From Rugalucina vietnamica (lineage: Eukaryota > Mollusca > Bivalvia > Lucinida > Lucinidae), in NCBI GenBank assembly GCA_964017185.1, contig OZ024874.1, positions 15,557,957 to 15,621,956 of the forward strand: 64,000 bases of DNA, in the 5' to 3' direction. Below, one piece after another: positions 1 through 10,345 of the stretch. The first letter of the stretch is position 1. Every line of letters starts with the position of its first letter. The translations under genes and the position numbers were made by a program. Under the pieces are notes generated by a model, which had not been told where the DNA came from, did no database searches, and saw nothing but the letters and a program-made list of their open reading frames with translations.

Positions 1-599
1 TTGCATACATGAAATAAAATTGTAAAGTGAATGAATAAAACTAAAAATACCGTACATAGAACATGCAGAGTTTGGCAAAAAAATACTCTCAATTTGCTCT
101 TAGAACGACTGAGAAACGTACGAGTGCAGTGAAGAACACAGCTCAGATTATATTTTGTACATGCATCAGATTTTTTTTTTATCTTTTATTTTCATTAATA
201 CAATGACTGAAAACGACGTCAATGACTTACAATCTTTTTACAATTAGGTTCCATTGCAATAAACGTGTATTTTTGTAATTTGCATCGGGATTCCTAGCTG
301 TAATATACTCGTATTATGCTGTTGAATGCTATTATCGTATTTTTCAGAGATAAGTCAAATTTACACTTCATCGCATGAGTCCCAGTCGTTTGGTAAGTTG
401 GGTAGGGGTATGTTTCTACTCAAAATATTCTGACAGAGATTCATGGTCACCAATTGTATCATCTGAATCGATTTTAGAACTTGAATCTCTCCTCAATGCA
501 AAATTTCAGACTTTGTTTCGTTAGAAATGAAAATATATGCAAATATGTCAGAATCAGAATAGTTAACTGGTGAAGCATGAAATTGAAAATACCACACAA
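1..599. other. No gene recognised
   Basis: AT-rich sequence with short T and A runs. I see no sustained reading frame, splice-flanked exon or repeat family that recurs elsewhere in the window. It is probably intronic if the exon at 1750 belongs to a gene that begins to the left. Confidence 0.4.
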
Positions 600-1000
600 G
601 GGGCATGGGCTTGATCGGAGGGGATCAGTACCGAGCTCTCACAAGAGAAGTAAATTTAGACAGATAATTATCTGACATTTCAGCAGAGAATCAGGGAGGT
701 TATTCCAATCTCTAACAGTCTGAAAAAATATGTAAATAAGCATTTGTACTTGCTGAAGGTATAAAATGCCACCAGAGTGTTGATTCCCACAACGCCTATT
801 CTTTGGGATAAGGTCATCTATGGGTATCTTTGCCCTTTTAGACCTTAGTAAAGCAAAAGATTTGTATATATTCCTTCCTCCTTTGCTGCAGTGATTCCCC
901 TTTTAGTTTTAAGGATGCCAGTCATACTACCTTTTCCATGTGTATAATTCCTATATACTTACAAACCTAGCTGCACGCTTTTGCAATTTCCAAATCATCT
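600..1000 (-). pseudogene. LINE reverse-transcriptase C-terminal remnant
   Basis: Read on the minus strand, the stretch gives peptides typical of the extreme C-terminus of CR1/Jockey-like LINE ORF2 proteins: IWKLQKRAARF near 970-995, RSKRAKIPIDDLIPKNRR in the middle, TVRDWNNLPDS near 690-715 and KFTSLVRAR near 640-660. These lie in different frames and are separated by stops, so the copy is dead and heavily 5'-truncated. The TIR element at 1002-1697 starts where the recognisable LINE sequence ends and may have cut it. Family assignment rests on remembered C-terminal motifs. Confidence 0.55.
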
Positions 1001-1001
1001 A

Positions 1002-1697
1002 AAACAGCAGTCACACAGTAGCGTATAAGTGAAACGCGCGCCGGGCGTGTTGAAAAAAATTGCAAAATTCCACATACGCCAGACGCACGTCAGAGACACG
1101 TTCAAAGCGCGTGAACTACGAGCACGTTGGGTACGCTTGGTGTACGTCCGGAGCGCGTCGCTGTACGTCGCTAAAATTCGTCGCGTGTTTCGTGCGCGCT
1201 TGGGATAAAAAATAATAATAATAAAAAAAAAAAAAAAAAATTAAACATGCTTAAAATTTTTTCTAGAAGCTCAGCGTGTCCCGGGCGTGTGACTTATACG
1301 TTTCGAATAAGTTCCACACGCGCTACAGGCGCGTTGAATACGCTTCGAACACGCTTGGCACACGTTTTAGGCACGTCAGTGTACGCTACATGCGCATTTC
1401 GATTTTATGAAATATTGCTTCAGTAGCGTGCCCCAAGCGTGTGTGAAACACGCGTTGAGCGTTTGCTGCGCGTCTGTAGCGCGTGCTTAGCGTGTCTGGG
1501 ACGTAACACAAACGTACTCTAAAACTTTGAGATTATTTATAAGTCCGGCACACGCATCAGTCACGCGCTAATGTGTGACTGCTAAAGCGAGTTAAAGGCA
1601 CAAATTAATTTTTATACGTCCAAAATCTTCAGCGTGTTGAGATTTTTCATACGCCCGGCGCGCGTTTGGGTTATACGCTAATGTGTGACTGCTGTTT
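1002..1697. mobile_element. Non-autonomous TIR element with CACGCG-type internal word repeats
   Basis: The ends are inverted repeats: the left begins AAACAGCAGTCACACAG and the right, reverse-complemented, begins AAACAGCAGTCACACAT. Similarity continues inward for about 55 bp through a GCGTATAA and a CGCGCGCCGGGCGT segment. TA dinucleotides at 1000-1001 and 1698-1699 fit a Tc1/mariner-like 2-bp target duplication. The interior is unusual: many degenerate 8-12 bp words of the ACGCGT / CACGC / GCGTG type on both strands, with an internal partial copy of the terminal motif at 1563-1583. No transposase frame is present. The element ends 52 bp before the exon at 1750. Confidence 0.7.
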
Positions 1698-1749
1698 TAC
1701 AGACCTGTAAGCCAAATAAAAATAAATAAATCCCTTGAATTTATTTCAG

Positions 1750-2148
1750 AAACAAGATTTTGCTCAGAATCACAAAACCCTTCAGTAGAAGCGTCAAAAC
1801 TAAAGTTTGATGGCTCCAAGCTAGAATTAGCCTCTGAGCAATTCAGCTCAGGATCGATTGTCTGCGATTGCGTGGTAAATGGCAGAGTTGACGAAGTAAG
1901 AACATTGTCATTCCGTCTTAAAACACATAATGAGGACACTGAAAGAGAAGACGAAAATTGTGGTCACCGCATAGAGATTGTTACTCACGGGGATGAATAC
2001 GAGTTCAACTGTACTGAAAATGAAATACGCACTGAGAGTGTTGCGCTGGTCAATCTTACCATTGCTTTGATCGTGAAGGGGCCGGTAAATATATCACTGG
2101 AGTATGAATTGTCCGTTCAAGGTAATTATAGACAGAGCTATGTACAAG
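1750..2148 (+). CDS. Exon of an extracellular domain, unrecognised membrane-protein gene
   Basis: An acceptor (TTATTTCAG) at 1741-1749 is followed by an open frame that runs to a TGA at about 2196. Two candidate donors, CAAG|GTAATT ending at 2121 and CAAG|GTAATG ending at 2148, both leave one coding base, so the exon is phase 1-1 and symmetric, as is typical of extracellular domain exons. The peptide has six cysteines (FCSE, VCDC, ENCG, NCTE) and N-glycosylation sequons (NCT, NLT, NIS). The domain family is not recognised; Ig-like or CUB-like folds are possible. The next phase-compatible exon is at 30312, and I infer that both belong to one gene. The alternative is a terminal exon ending at the TGA. 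Confidence 0.55.
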
Positions 2149-2205
2149 GTAATGTCACCATAAACGATAGAAGATATCTTTGGTCGATTTCAGTATGACT
2201 GAAAG

Positions 2206-2233
2206 TAATAGTCTAGGCAATGATCAGGAAAAG
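2206..2233 (-). repeat. Retroelement 3'-end repeat, left half cut by LINE
   Basis: The GGCAATGATCAGGAAAAGG motif is the 3' extremity (minus orientation) of the repeat family seen more fully at 19245 and 42592. Its continuation resumes at 8760, directly after the LINE poly-A, so the LINE at 2234-8759 inserted into this older copy. Confidence 0.7.
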
Positions 2234-2509
2234 GTTGCCTGCCTTGATCGGATAAGATGGGTTTGTTTTCGAGCTCCGGGTTTTGATTTATTTTTGATGG
2301 CATTCTTCCGTTTCATGATGTCTTTTGATATATATTAACTCGTCTCGATATTTGTCTAGGGATATATGATCGTTTACATGTTAATATCTAGTGTGTATTG
2401 AGTATTTTGTCTTTTTTCACCCATGCAGTTATTTACCTGTGTTTACCTGTATAGCTGCAACTGCACTTTTGTTTTGCTTTGACATTTATGCTGTTTCGGG
2501 TGAGTCCAT

Positions 2510-4210
2510 ATGTTTCATGCATTGTTATATGTATATTGCTGTGGTGTAGTTATCTCTAAGGCAATGACTGACTTAACCCGTCCCCTGACAGTGCGTTTTG
2601 AAACGCGGCATTATGCAAGGTTAGGCCATGAAGAAATTCTCGAAAGTTTGGAAGAAAACTTAGAAAGTTCTGAGATTAAAGCTATTCAGCTAACAGAGAC
2701 AACATGTCTAGTGACAGTTTCTACCAGAGAAGCAAAAGAGACTCTATTGTCAACAGGCTTGAGTGTCAGAAATATGTACAACAGTTTGTATGATGTTGAC
2801 CAGGTCATTACAAATGTTACTATTAAAGATGCCCCTTTCGAGTTGAGTGATAGCTTTATCATGTATCATATGAAACAGTATGGTGACGTCATTGAGAACA
2901 GTTTGAAAAGAGGAAAAATCAAAGGCACAGACATAGAAACAGGAACAAGATATATACAAATGGTTAACGTTAGAGATGTATTGCCTAATGTTGTAGAACT
3001 AGGAAGATTCAAGGTTCGTCTGTACTCTGATAACAAAACGGAATGTCGAATCTGTAAGGATACAGGCCATCCTTTCTTCCGTTGTCCACAAAGAGCTAGT
3101 TTGCCACCCAGAATCTGTGGAAGATGCAAAAGTTCTGACCACCGCACCAAAGAATGTACAAATGATATTGTTTGTAATTTTTGTGATGGGTCAGGCCATA
3201 TGCAAAAAGACTGCGAAGATTATAAGCTTAGCCAAGCCAGACAGACGTATGGCAGATACGCAGAAGAAATACTTGAGGCAAGAAAATACAGAATAGAGGA
3301 TGATAACAAAGTGATGAATGAAACTTCTACCTCGCTTAATCCTGAGGATAAAGTCCCAGAAGATAGTGTTAGAAAAACTCTTGAATTTAATGAAACACAC
3401 ACAAATGACACACATGACGAAAATCAAAACACAGCAGAAAAATCGAACATAGAAACAGAACAATCGAACATACAAGTATCAGAGAATACGAAACAAGACA
3501 ATACAGTTCAGAACCGGATCCCTATAAAAAACCTTCAGCGTACGCCAAATAAAGTCGTGAATTTCGTTTTGGGAGATTCAAACGGTGTGCGTATAAATGT
3601 GAAGGACCCAGATGTGAAAAATATCTCAAAAACTGGTCAAAAAGCAGCTGAAATAGGCACGCTGCTGAAAATTGCAGAAACAAAGGCTAGCGGAAGGAGT
3701 GTACAGAATATTCTCATTCACCTGGGAACAAATGATGTCTCAAGACGCAGGGACGACTCAGCCCAAGCAATGGTTGATATAACGACAGCAATAAAAGAGA
3801 CACATAAACAATTTCCAGAGGCTTCCATAGCATTTTCAAGCATTCTGCCTAGAAGAGGTAAAACAACCGCGATAAAAACACTGAACGAGACTTCAAAAGC
3901 AGTAAATGAATATGTACGAAAAATGTCAGTGAAGGAATCATATTTGAGCTACCTGAACAATGACAATGATATGGTGGATAACGGTGTACCAATAAAAGCA
4001 TTCTATGATCCAAGTGACGCTACCGGAGTTCACCTCAGTGCCAAGGGAGCTGACGTACTTGCAGACTCCTTCCAAGACTTTTTCAACTGTGGGCACATAT
4101 CAGATGATGAATTTACTACGCCACACGCACAGAAGCGTAACCGTAGTGTATTGTCAAATACACCCCCATCGGACAAACAGATAGCCAAAACCAATAAAGT
4201 GACAAAGTAA
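2510..4210 (+). CDS. LINE ORF1 protein: RRM-like, three CCHC zinc knuckles, SGNH domain
   Basis: 566 codons; the second methionine (residue 19, base 2564) is a more natural start because the first 18 residues are hydrophobic and unlike ORF1 proteins. Residues about 100-170 look RRM-like. Three CX2CX4HX4C knuckles follow from C179 to about residue 235 (CRICKDTGH, CGRCKSSDH, CNFCDGSGH), predicted to bind the element's RNA. A charged linker leads to an SGNH/GDSL-type hydrolase domain with GDS at 355-357, GTND at 406-409 and a GVH motif at 506-508, so Ser, Gly, Asn and His blocks are all present. Zinc knuckles are usual in Tx1-type ORF1; an esterase-like domain is better known from CR1/L2 ORF1. 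ORF2 follows after 22 bp. Confidence 0.85.
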   Translation: MFHALLYVYCCGVVISKAMTDLTRPLTVRFETRHYARLGHEEILESLEENLESSEIKAIQLTETTCLVTVSTREAKETLLSTGLSVRNMYNSLYDVDQVITNVTIKDAPFELSDSFIMYHMKQYGDVIENSLKRGKIKGTDIETGTRYIQMVNVRDVLPNVVELGRFKVRLYSDNKTECRICKDTGHPFFRCPQRASLPPRICGRCKSSDHRTKECTNDIVCNFCDGSGHMQKDCEDYKLSQARQTYGRYAEEILEARKYRIEDDNKVMNETSTSLNPEDKVPEDSVRKTLEFNETHTNDTHDENQNTAEKSNIETEQSNIQVSENTKQDNTVQNRIPIKNLQRTPNKVVNFVLGDSNGVRINVKDPDVKNISKTGQKAAEIGTLLKIAETKASGRSVQNILIHLGTNDVSRRRDDSAQAMVDITTAIKETHKQFPEASIAFSSILPRRGKTTAIKTLNETSKAVNEYVRKMSVKESYLSYLNNDNDMVDNGVPIKAFYDPSDATGVHLSAKGADVLADSFQDFFNCGHISDDEFTTPHAQKRNRSVLSNTPPSDKQIAKTNKVTK

Positions 4211-4232
4211 ATACATACTCTGTCCTTTTTCG

Positions 4233-7200
4233 ATGCTACTTTTTTCAGTTAATGTAAATGGTTTAAGAAATTCAAGAAAACGACAAAATATTTTCAATTG
4301 GTTTGTTACACAAAAAGCGGACATTGTATTGGTCCAAGAAACACACTGCGAAAATGATGAGAAAAAGCAAGAATGGATAAAAGATTGGAAAGGCAATAGT
4401 TTTTGGAGTTTTGGCACCAGTTTGTCCAAAGGGGTGGCTTTTCTCTTTAACGAACATGCCAACTTCAATATTATTTCTAATGAAACATATGAAAATGGTA
4501 GACTGATGTCGTTAAAAATTGAAATTAATGGAATAAAGTTGCAAATCCTTAATATTTATACACCTAATATACCAGCAGAACGAAAAAGGTTCTTAAGGAA
4601 AGCAACAGACAAACTTGATGAAACATTCGTACATATTATTGCGGGTGATTTTAATTGTGCTATGGACGGTTCTCTTGATAGATGCCCACCATCAGCCAGT
4701 AGAGACCAAGGTCTGTTAGAAATGAACGATATGATACATCAATGTAATCTAGATGACATTTTTAGAAAACGATTTCCAAATAAACAAAGTTTCACATTTT
4801 CACGTGGGACCTCAAAATCCAGAATTGACATGTTTTTAACGTCAAGGGTGTTAGACGGCTATATAAAATCAACAGCGATTGTACACTTTCCTTTTAGTGA
4901 TCATGATGCCATAAAGTTAAATGTTGTTTTTTCAGAAATTGCAAGAGGTCCTGGAATATGGAAGATGAATGTTAAAACCATACAGTCAAATATTTTCCGA
5001 GAAATCATTGAAACCCTTTGGCCTCTGTGGGCAACAGAGATTGAATCATATGAAAGTCCCATTTTATGGTGGGAAAGCATTAAATATAAGATAAAACATC
5101 TAACAATTGAAGTAAGTAAATCTCTAAATATCACAAAATGTAAATTTCAAAAAATGGAAGCTAGACTAAATGAGATAAAAGATTCTGAAAACAATATTTT
5201 AAAAAACGAATGTAAGTATCTTAAACAGCAAATAAAAGAATATTATGAAAATCAACTTGAAGCTGCAAAAATTCGGTCAAGAATAAAAATATATGAAGAG
5301 GGTGAAAAATCCTCTAAATTCTTTTTTAACACTGAAAAGAAAAATGCTTCGCAAAAACTTTGGACGAAAATAAAATGTCAAGATGGTACATATAGTTCTA
5401 ATATAAACATAATCTTAAACGAGCAAAAACAATTTTATAAAACTCTATTCACCTCGGAAGGTTCCGATGAACAAGAAGCAAACATTATTCTCGACAACAT
5501 AGATAAAACTTTAACTAGCGATCAAAAAGAATTTTGTGAATCAAACATTACGGAACAAGAAATTAATAATACCATAAAGCTATTGAAAATTAATAAATCT
5601 CCTGGAGACGATGGTATTGTATCCGAATTTTACAGGGAATATTGGTATTTGATACGTTACGAATTCACTCGAGTTATTCAACATATTTTTACAGCTAATA
5701 CTCTATCACCTAGCCAATACAATGCAATACTAACTTTACTTTATAAAAAGGGCGAAAAAGAGGATATTCGAAACTGGCGACCTATATCGCTTTTAAACAC
5801 AGATTACAAGATTATTACCAAAATTCTTGCAGAACGTTTAAAAAAAGTTTTACCCTTTATTATTCATAGCGATCAAAAAGGCTTTGTTCATGGTAGAAAC
5901 ATTCAAGAAGCAAACCGTTTATTACAAGACATAATACCATATACAGATCAAAATAATATGAATTCAGCTATCATTTTCCTTGACTATGAGAAAGCTTTTG
6001 ACCGAGTAGAGTGGTCATGGACGTTAAACTGCCTAAGAAAGTTTAATTTCGGTGATAAATTTATTTCCTGGGTAAATATGATATTTAAAGATGCAAAAAC
6101 TTCAATTTTAACTAATGGGTTCCGCAGTACGTATTTTAGAATCAGTCGGTCAATGAGACAAGGATGTCCGGTAAGCCCATTACTTTTTATATTACAAGCA
6201 GAACCTCTCGCCTGTGCAATAAGAAACAGTACTATTATCAAAGGGATACCTTTACCGGTAAATTACCCCGAAACTCAAAACAAGCCAGAGGTTAAAATCA
6301 ATGGATATGTGGATGACACACAACTTTTTGTATCTACAGAGGATTCTATCGTAGAATGCTTTAATACACTTAAATGCTTTGAACACGCCTCTGGGGCAAA
6401 GGTTAATAAAAACAAAACATATGGATTGTATACTGGCGCTTGGAGAAATAAGACTCCCGAATATAACGAAATTAGCTGGACAAATACAAATATAAAGACT
6501 CTAGGAATACACCATGGATATGAAATTGATAATGCAGCTATATGGTTAGAAAAGATTAACAAAATTAAAAACTGTATTCAGGTCTGGAAAAGTAGAGATC
6601 TAACATATAAAGGCAAAGTACTGATAATAAAAACGTTACTACTTTCACAAATAGAGTTTATAGCGAGTGTAGTTAATATACCAAACAATATTGTGAAACA
6701 AATAGACACTCTTCTATGGTCTTTCTTGTGGAATTTCAAACAACCTTTAGTGAGTCGAAACACTATGCTTCAGAACACAGACATGGGTGGGATAAACATG
6801 ACAACGTTATATAATACATTAATGTGTAAACAAATTAAGCTCATTTATAATATTATTTCATCAGAAAATGCACATTGGAACTTGATTGGAAAGCACTGGT
6901 TGCAGAAATTTGATAATGAGTATTGTGACTCCTTCTTTTTATGCAAGTGTTCCAACATTAAAGGACTTAATATATCAGAACTACCATATTTTTATCAGGG
7001 GTGTGTCACATCTTGGTCGTGCTTTATGGGCAAAATTGAAAAGTCTTCTAAACAACAAATACTTGATGAACATTTATACGGCAATATAAATATCTCAGTC
7101 AGAAATACACCAATATTTTATTCAGACTTTAGCAGATGCAATATCAAAACAGTTAGAGATATATGGAATATACAAAATAATGATTTTCACGATGAACAAT

Positions 7201-8030
7201 ATATACAGAACAATATAGCACCAATACACAACTGGCGCCAAAAATATAACAAGCTAAAAAGAAACATTCCAGAGCGGTGGGTTAATATTCTGAGATCCAA
7301 TGATAACCAAATACACGCTAAGCCTTTGTTAGAGATTAACAATGAACTATTATTGCACATGAACAATAAAATTATTGAAACAAATAAGCTGTCATTTAAA
7401 CTTATCAAAAATCACCTTCTGAACGATGCACTGGTACCCAAATGTCAGTCGAAATGGGAAGCAATATACAATCAAAATTTCAACTGGAAGTTAATCTGGG
7501 ATTCAATAAACCGAACATTATGTAGCAATAGGGAAAAACAGTTTCAGTGGAAACTTGTCCACAACGCAATTTTTACTGAACACAAGCTGCAGTTAATGAA
7601 CTTGTCCAACGGATTATGTCATTTTTGTAAGAGAGATACAGAAGACATAAAGCACCTTTTCTACACATGTCCTATCACTTATGCAGTAGTTAGACATATC
7701 CAGGAAAAAGTCAACACAGTTCTTAACGCTAATGATAGTCAAATTTTGGATTTAAACAGTCATCATGTAATCTTGGGTTATGTAGGTGGTGACGAGCTTA
7801 AGAGAAATTTTGTTAACTTCTGTCTAATATTGCTTAAATGGGAATTATGGAAAATAAGAAATAACATAAAATTCGAAAATCGCAGGTACACAATCAATGA
7901 CATTTCAGGATTCATTATGCAAAAATTAAAGGATGCTACAAATTTCATTGCTAGGACCAAAGTTTCTAGAACAAACGAAAAAGTGATAAATCTTTTGAAA
8001 CAGCTCGAACAAACCCAAAACATGTTTTGA
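4233..8030 (+). CDS. LINE ORF2 protein: APE endonuclease and reverse transcriptase
   Basis: 1265 residues, uninterrupted. The protein nicks target DNA and primes reverse transcription of its own RNA. N-terminal APE-type endonuclease motifs are NVNGLR (8-13), the catalytic glutamate in QETH (E36), GDFN (D139, N141) and SDHD (D223, H224). The RT has motif A FLDYEKAFD (D584), an RQGCPVSPLLF block, and the catalytic box YVDD at 692-695. The C-terminal part has a CX2C...HX4C cluster near residue 1129 (CHFCKRD..HLFYTC), as in many L1/Tx1 ORF2 proteins. All catalytic residues I looked for are present, so the copy could be functional. No frame disruption was seen. Confidence 0.92.
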   Translation: MLLFSVNVNGLRNSRKRQNIFNWFVTQKADIVLVQETHCENDEKKQEWIKDWKGNSFWSFGTSLSKGVAFLFNEHANFNIISNETYENGRLMSLKIEINGIKLQILNIYTPNIPAERKRFLRKATDKLDETFVHIIAGDFNCAMDGSLDRCPPSASRDQGLLEMNDMIHQCNLDDIFRKRFPNKQSFTFSRGTSKSRIDMFLTSRVLDGYIKSTAIVHFPFSDHDAIKLNVVFSEIARGPGIWKMNVKTIQSNIFREIIETLWPLWATEIESYESPILWWESIKYKIKHLTIEVSKSLNITKCKFQKMEARLNEIKDSENNILKNECKYLKQQIKEYYENQLEAAKIRSRIKIYEEGEKSSKFFFNTEKKNASQKLWTKIKCQDGTYSSNINIILNEQKQFYKTLFTSEGSDEQEANIILDNIDKTLTSDQKEFCESNITEQEINNTIKLLKINKSPGDDGIVSEFYREYWYLIRYEFTRVIQHIFTANTLSPSQYNAILTLLYKKGEKEDIRNWRPISLLNTDYKIITKILAERLKKVLPFIIHSDQKGFVHGRNIQEANRLLQDIIPYTDQNNMNSAIIFLDYEKAFDRVEWSWTLNCLRKFNFGDKFISWVNMIFKDAKTSILTNGFRSTYFRISRSMRQGCPVSPLLFILQAEPLACAIRNSTIIKGIPLPVNYPETQNKPEVKINGYVDDTQLFVSTEDSIVECFNTLKCFEHASGAKVNKNKTYGLYTGAWRNKTPEYNEISWTNTNIKTLGIHHGYEIDNAAIWLEKINKIKNCIQVWKSRDLTYKGKVLIIKTLLLSQIEFIASVVNIPNNIVKQIDTLLWSFLWNFKQPLVSRNTMLQNTDMGGINMTTLYNTLMCKQIKLIYNIISSENAHWNLIGKHWLQKFDNEYCDSFFLCKCSNIKGLNISELPYFYQGCVTSWSCFMGKIEKSSKQQILDEHLYGNINISVRNTPIFYSDFSRCNIKTVRDIWNIQNNDFHDEQYIQNNIAPIHNWRQKYNKLKRNIPERWVNILRSNDNQIHAKPLLEINNELLLHMNNKIIETNKLSFKLIKNHLLNDALVPKCQSKWEAIYNQNFNWKLIWDSINRTLCSNREKQFQWKLVHNAIFTEHKLQLMNLSNGLCHFCKRDTEDIKHLFYTCPITYAVVRHIQEKVNTVLNANDSQILDLNSHHVILGYVGGDELKRNFVNFCLILLKWELWKIRNNIKFENRRYTINDISGFIMQKLKDATNFIARTKVSRTNEKVINLLKQLEQTQNMF

Positions 8031-8709
8031 ATAATACCATCATGTATCTTGTCAATCATCTGCCTCTTTACATCATTCTAAAAAGCTCAAAAACCTATTA
8101 ACAGACTGTCTTTCCTCTAACCCTTTCATACCATGAATGTATATACCCAAGCATAAACGACCCTGATTCAGTCTTCAGACCTTCTCCTGGATCAGTGGTC
8201 TATGCAAGGGTATTGCATCACTTCTCAACTTCCTTCCATATATTGCTTTATTCTATGTATTATTAATTAGTTTATTCTATTTCAGCTCAAGGCAGGCAAC
8301 TCCGATACTTCATGTACAGTATGAAAAATTTTGATTTTCTGTTTTCGGGAGATCGCTCTAGCGGTGTTTAGTACAAGCATCCTAGGCTCTTTCCAAAACA
8401 GCAAAAATGCTATTTCTAGTCTGGGTTCAAAATACTGTTTAAAACGAAATCACAAAAAATGTATCTGAATGCTAAATTAATAAATGTTATGGTTTTGTGA
8501 AAAGAAATGTTGTAAAAAAACCCTTTGATATTTAATATGCACTTGTATGTTATTTAGAAGAATAATTGTATCTTTGGTGAATTTATTTGTATTCTCATGT
8601 AAAGTACATTCATAAAGAGAGAAAAAAAATAAACATATATAATGGATATCATCATCTACCCATCAAATCATCTCTTTCTGTTCATTTCATCCTTCGGAGA
8701 AGCTTGATG

Positions 8710-8759
<50 letters not shown>
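8710..8759 (+). repeat. LINE poly-A tail
   Basis: An uninterrupted run of about 50 A residues closes the LINE. It accounts for a spurious lysine-rich frame across the same bases. Confidence 0.85.
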
Positions 8760-8761
<2 letters not shown>

Positions 8762-8971
8762 AAATGACGCAATCAGAAAGAAATTCCCACTACAAAAACC
8801 GACGTGGGAAAAAGCCAAGCTAACAATCAGGTACTAATACTAAGAAAACATAAAGCAAGCCGAGTGAGCAGCTATTTTCAAAATAGGTGGCCACTCAGTC
8901 ACCCAAACCTACATAAAAATATGAAAACATACATAAGGTGCTAACAGCACAGAAATGAAACACCAAGACAT
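8760..8971 (-). repeat. Retroelement 3'-end repeat, right half
   Basis: Continues the repeat interrupted at 2233. It shares blocks such as GCAATCAGAAAG, GCAGCTATTTTC, GGTGGCCACTCAG and ACACCAAGACAT with the copies at 19245-19865 and 42592-43165. It stops at ACACCAAGACAT, so this copy lacks the further upstream portion. Confidence 0.75.
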
Positions 8972-9368
8972 CTTTGAAATCTTTTAAAAAAATTAATATA
9001 TATACTTGACAATTTTAAATTAATATCGGGTTTACGGTTAAATGTTAATAAAACCATTATTTTAAAACTAGGTTCGTTGAGATATGCCAATAAGTTAAAA
9101 AATTTGAAATTCGAGTGGACTTCAGAGTCGGCGAAAACGTTAGGAATAGTGTTCTCTAATGAAAAATCTAAATTACTTGAAAATAATCTAATGCCAAAAC
9201 TTAATGATTTTAGCAATTGCCTAAAAAGATGGAACCACAGAAAACTAACATTAATGGGAAAAATTACTGTCGTGAAAACTTTTGCTGTACCTAAACTTAT
9301 ATACCCTCTCACAGTTTTAGACAACCCTTCAAAAGAAATTATCACTACTATTTAAACATCAATTTTTA

Positions 9369-10315
9369 AGGATGTTCGCTGCCAATGAAAAAGTATTCAA
9401 ACTTTTTTTCTAACCTCTCTTTTTTGATTCCAAAATACAACACAAGGCATTTGAAAACAAAATAAATATAGGGTAGTGTGCATTTTCTCAAGCTACAGGC
9501 CTCTGAATGAGACCTCCGAGCACCATGTTTTAAATTTAGTAAAATTAATTTAATTTTCATTTCTTTGAAACATACCTGTCTTGAACAGAAATACACCTAG
9601 AATGCTTTCAAAAGTCATAATATTTACGTAACACAGACTATTTTGGACCAAAAGCATAGAAAAATTTGCAACTTGAAGTGGATGACATAATTTTACGATA
9701 CCTTTTCCAACCCTACCCCCATACTTGAAAAGTCGGAAAAAATCAATATTTTGAAATGTGCCAAACCCATATTTGTTGATTCAAACTTTTTCTTGTATTT
9801 TCACACAAAATAGAACTTGGTAATATTGTTCGAATAAAAGAAAGAAATATATAGGGTAGTGTGCATATAAGAGAGAACCAACAACTTGAAAATCGCCATT
9901 TTAAGCCTTTTTTCGGCTGTTTTGTTTCTTAAAGCACATTTCATAAAAACACCTAAAATTTTAAAACCAGCACACCAAAGACACAAAGACTGACTTAGAA
10001 GACGATGTACACATATACTGCTGCTAAAATAAACATCGAACTAGAGCAATTAATTTGAAGATGTGTAATATTCAAGTTTAATCTACCCTACCCCCTAAAT
10101 TTTACTGGCAACTAAAATTTTCTGAAAAGTTGCAGAAAATGGGGTGAAAAAAATGAAGTTTCTTAGATTGACAATTTTCATGGCTCATTCAATGCATATC
10201 ATCAATAAGTATCCAAATATAAAATATTAGGAACATATCTGCAACCGTTTACGAAATATTCAACAAAAGAAAAACCGGAAGTTCCGAAATGTCAAATGTT
10301 AGCAGCGAACATCCT
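9369..10315. mobile_element. 947-bp TIR element inside the dead LINE
   Basis: Exact 14-bp terminal inverted repeats, AGGATGTTCGCTGC at the left and its reverse complement at the right, are bounded by TA at 9367-9368 and 10316-10317. LINE coding similarity stops at one edge and resumes at the other. No transposase frame is visible, so it is non-autonomous, probably mariner-like by its TA duplication. The phrase ATAGGGTAGTGTGCAT occurs twice inside (near 9470 and 9850). Confidence 0.75.
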
Positions 10316-10345
10316 TAAATTCACATGGAACTCAAAACCAGATAA

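Larger units (their letters stand above)
2234..8759 (+). mobile_element. Full-length L1/Tx1-like non-LTR retrotransposon (LINE)
   Basis: About 6.5 kb with the standard LINE layout: a 5' UTR of roughly 280 bp, ORF1 (2510-4210), a 22-bp spacer, ORF2 (4233-8030), a 3' UTR of roughly 680 bp and a 50-bp pure A tail (8710-8759). Both ORFs are uninterrupted and the tail is intact, so the insertion looks recent. The flanks are two halves of one older repeat, and the sequence AGGAAA occurs on both sides as a short imperfect target duplication. Clade assignment to L1/Tx1 rests on the ORF2 signatures and was not tested phylogenetically. Confidence 0.88.

Noticed and set aside
2750-3475. Several minus-strand frames across LINE ORF1
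   Set aside because: Shadows of a strand with clear zinc-knuckle and SGNH motifs.
8587-8823. 78-codon plus-strand frame with a long lysine run
   Set aside because: It is the LINE poly-A tail read as codons.
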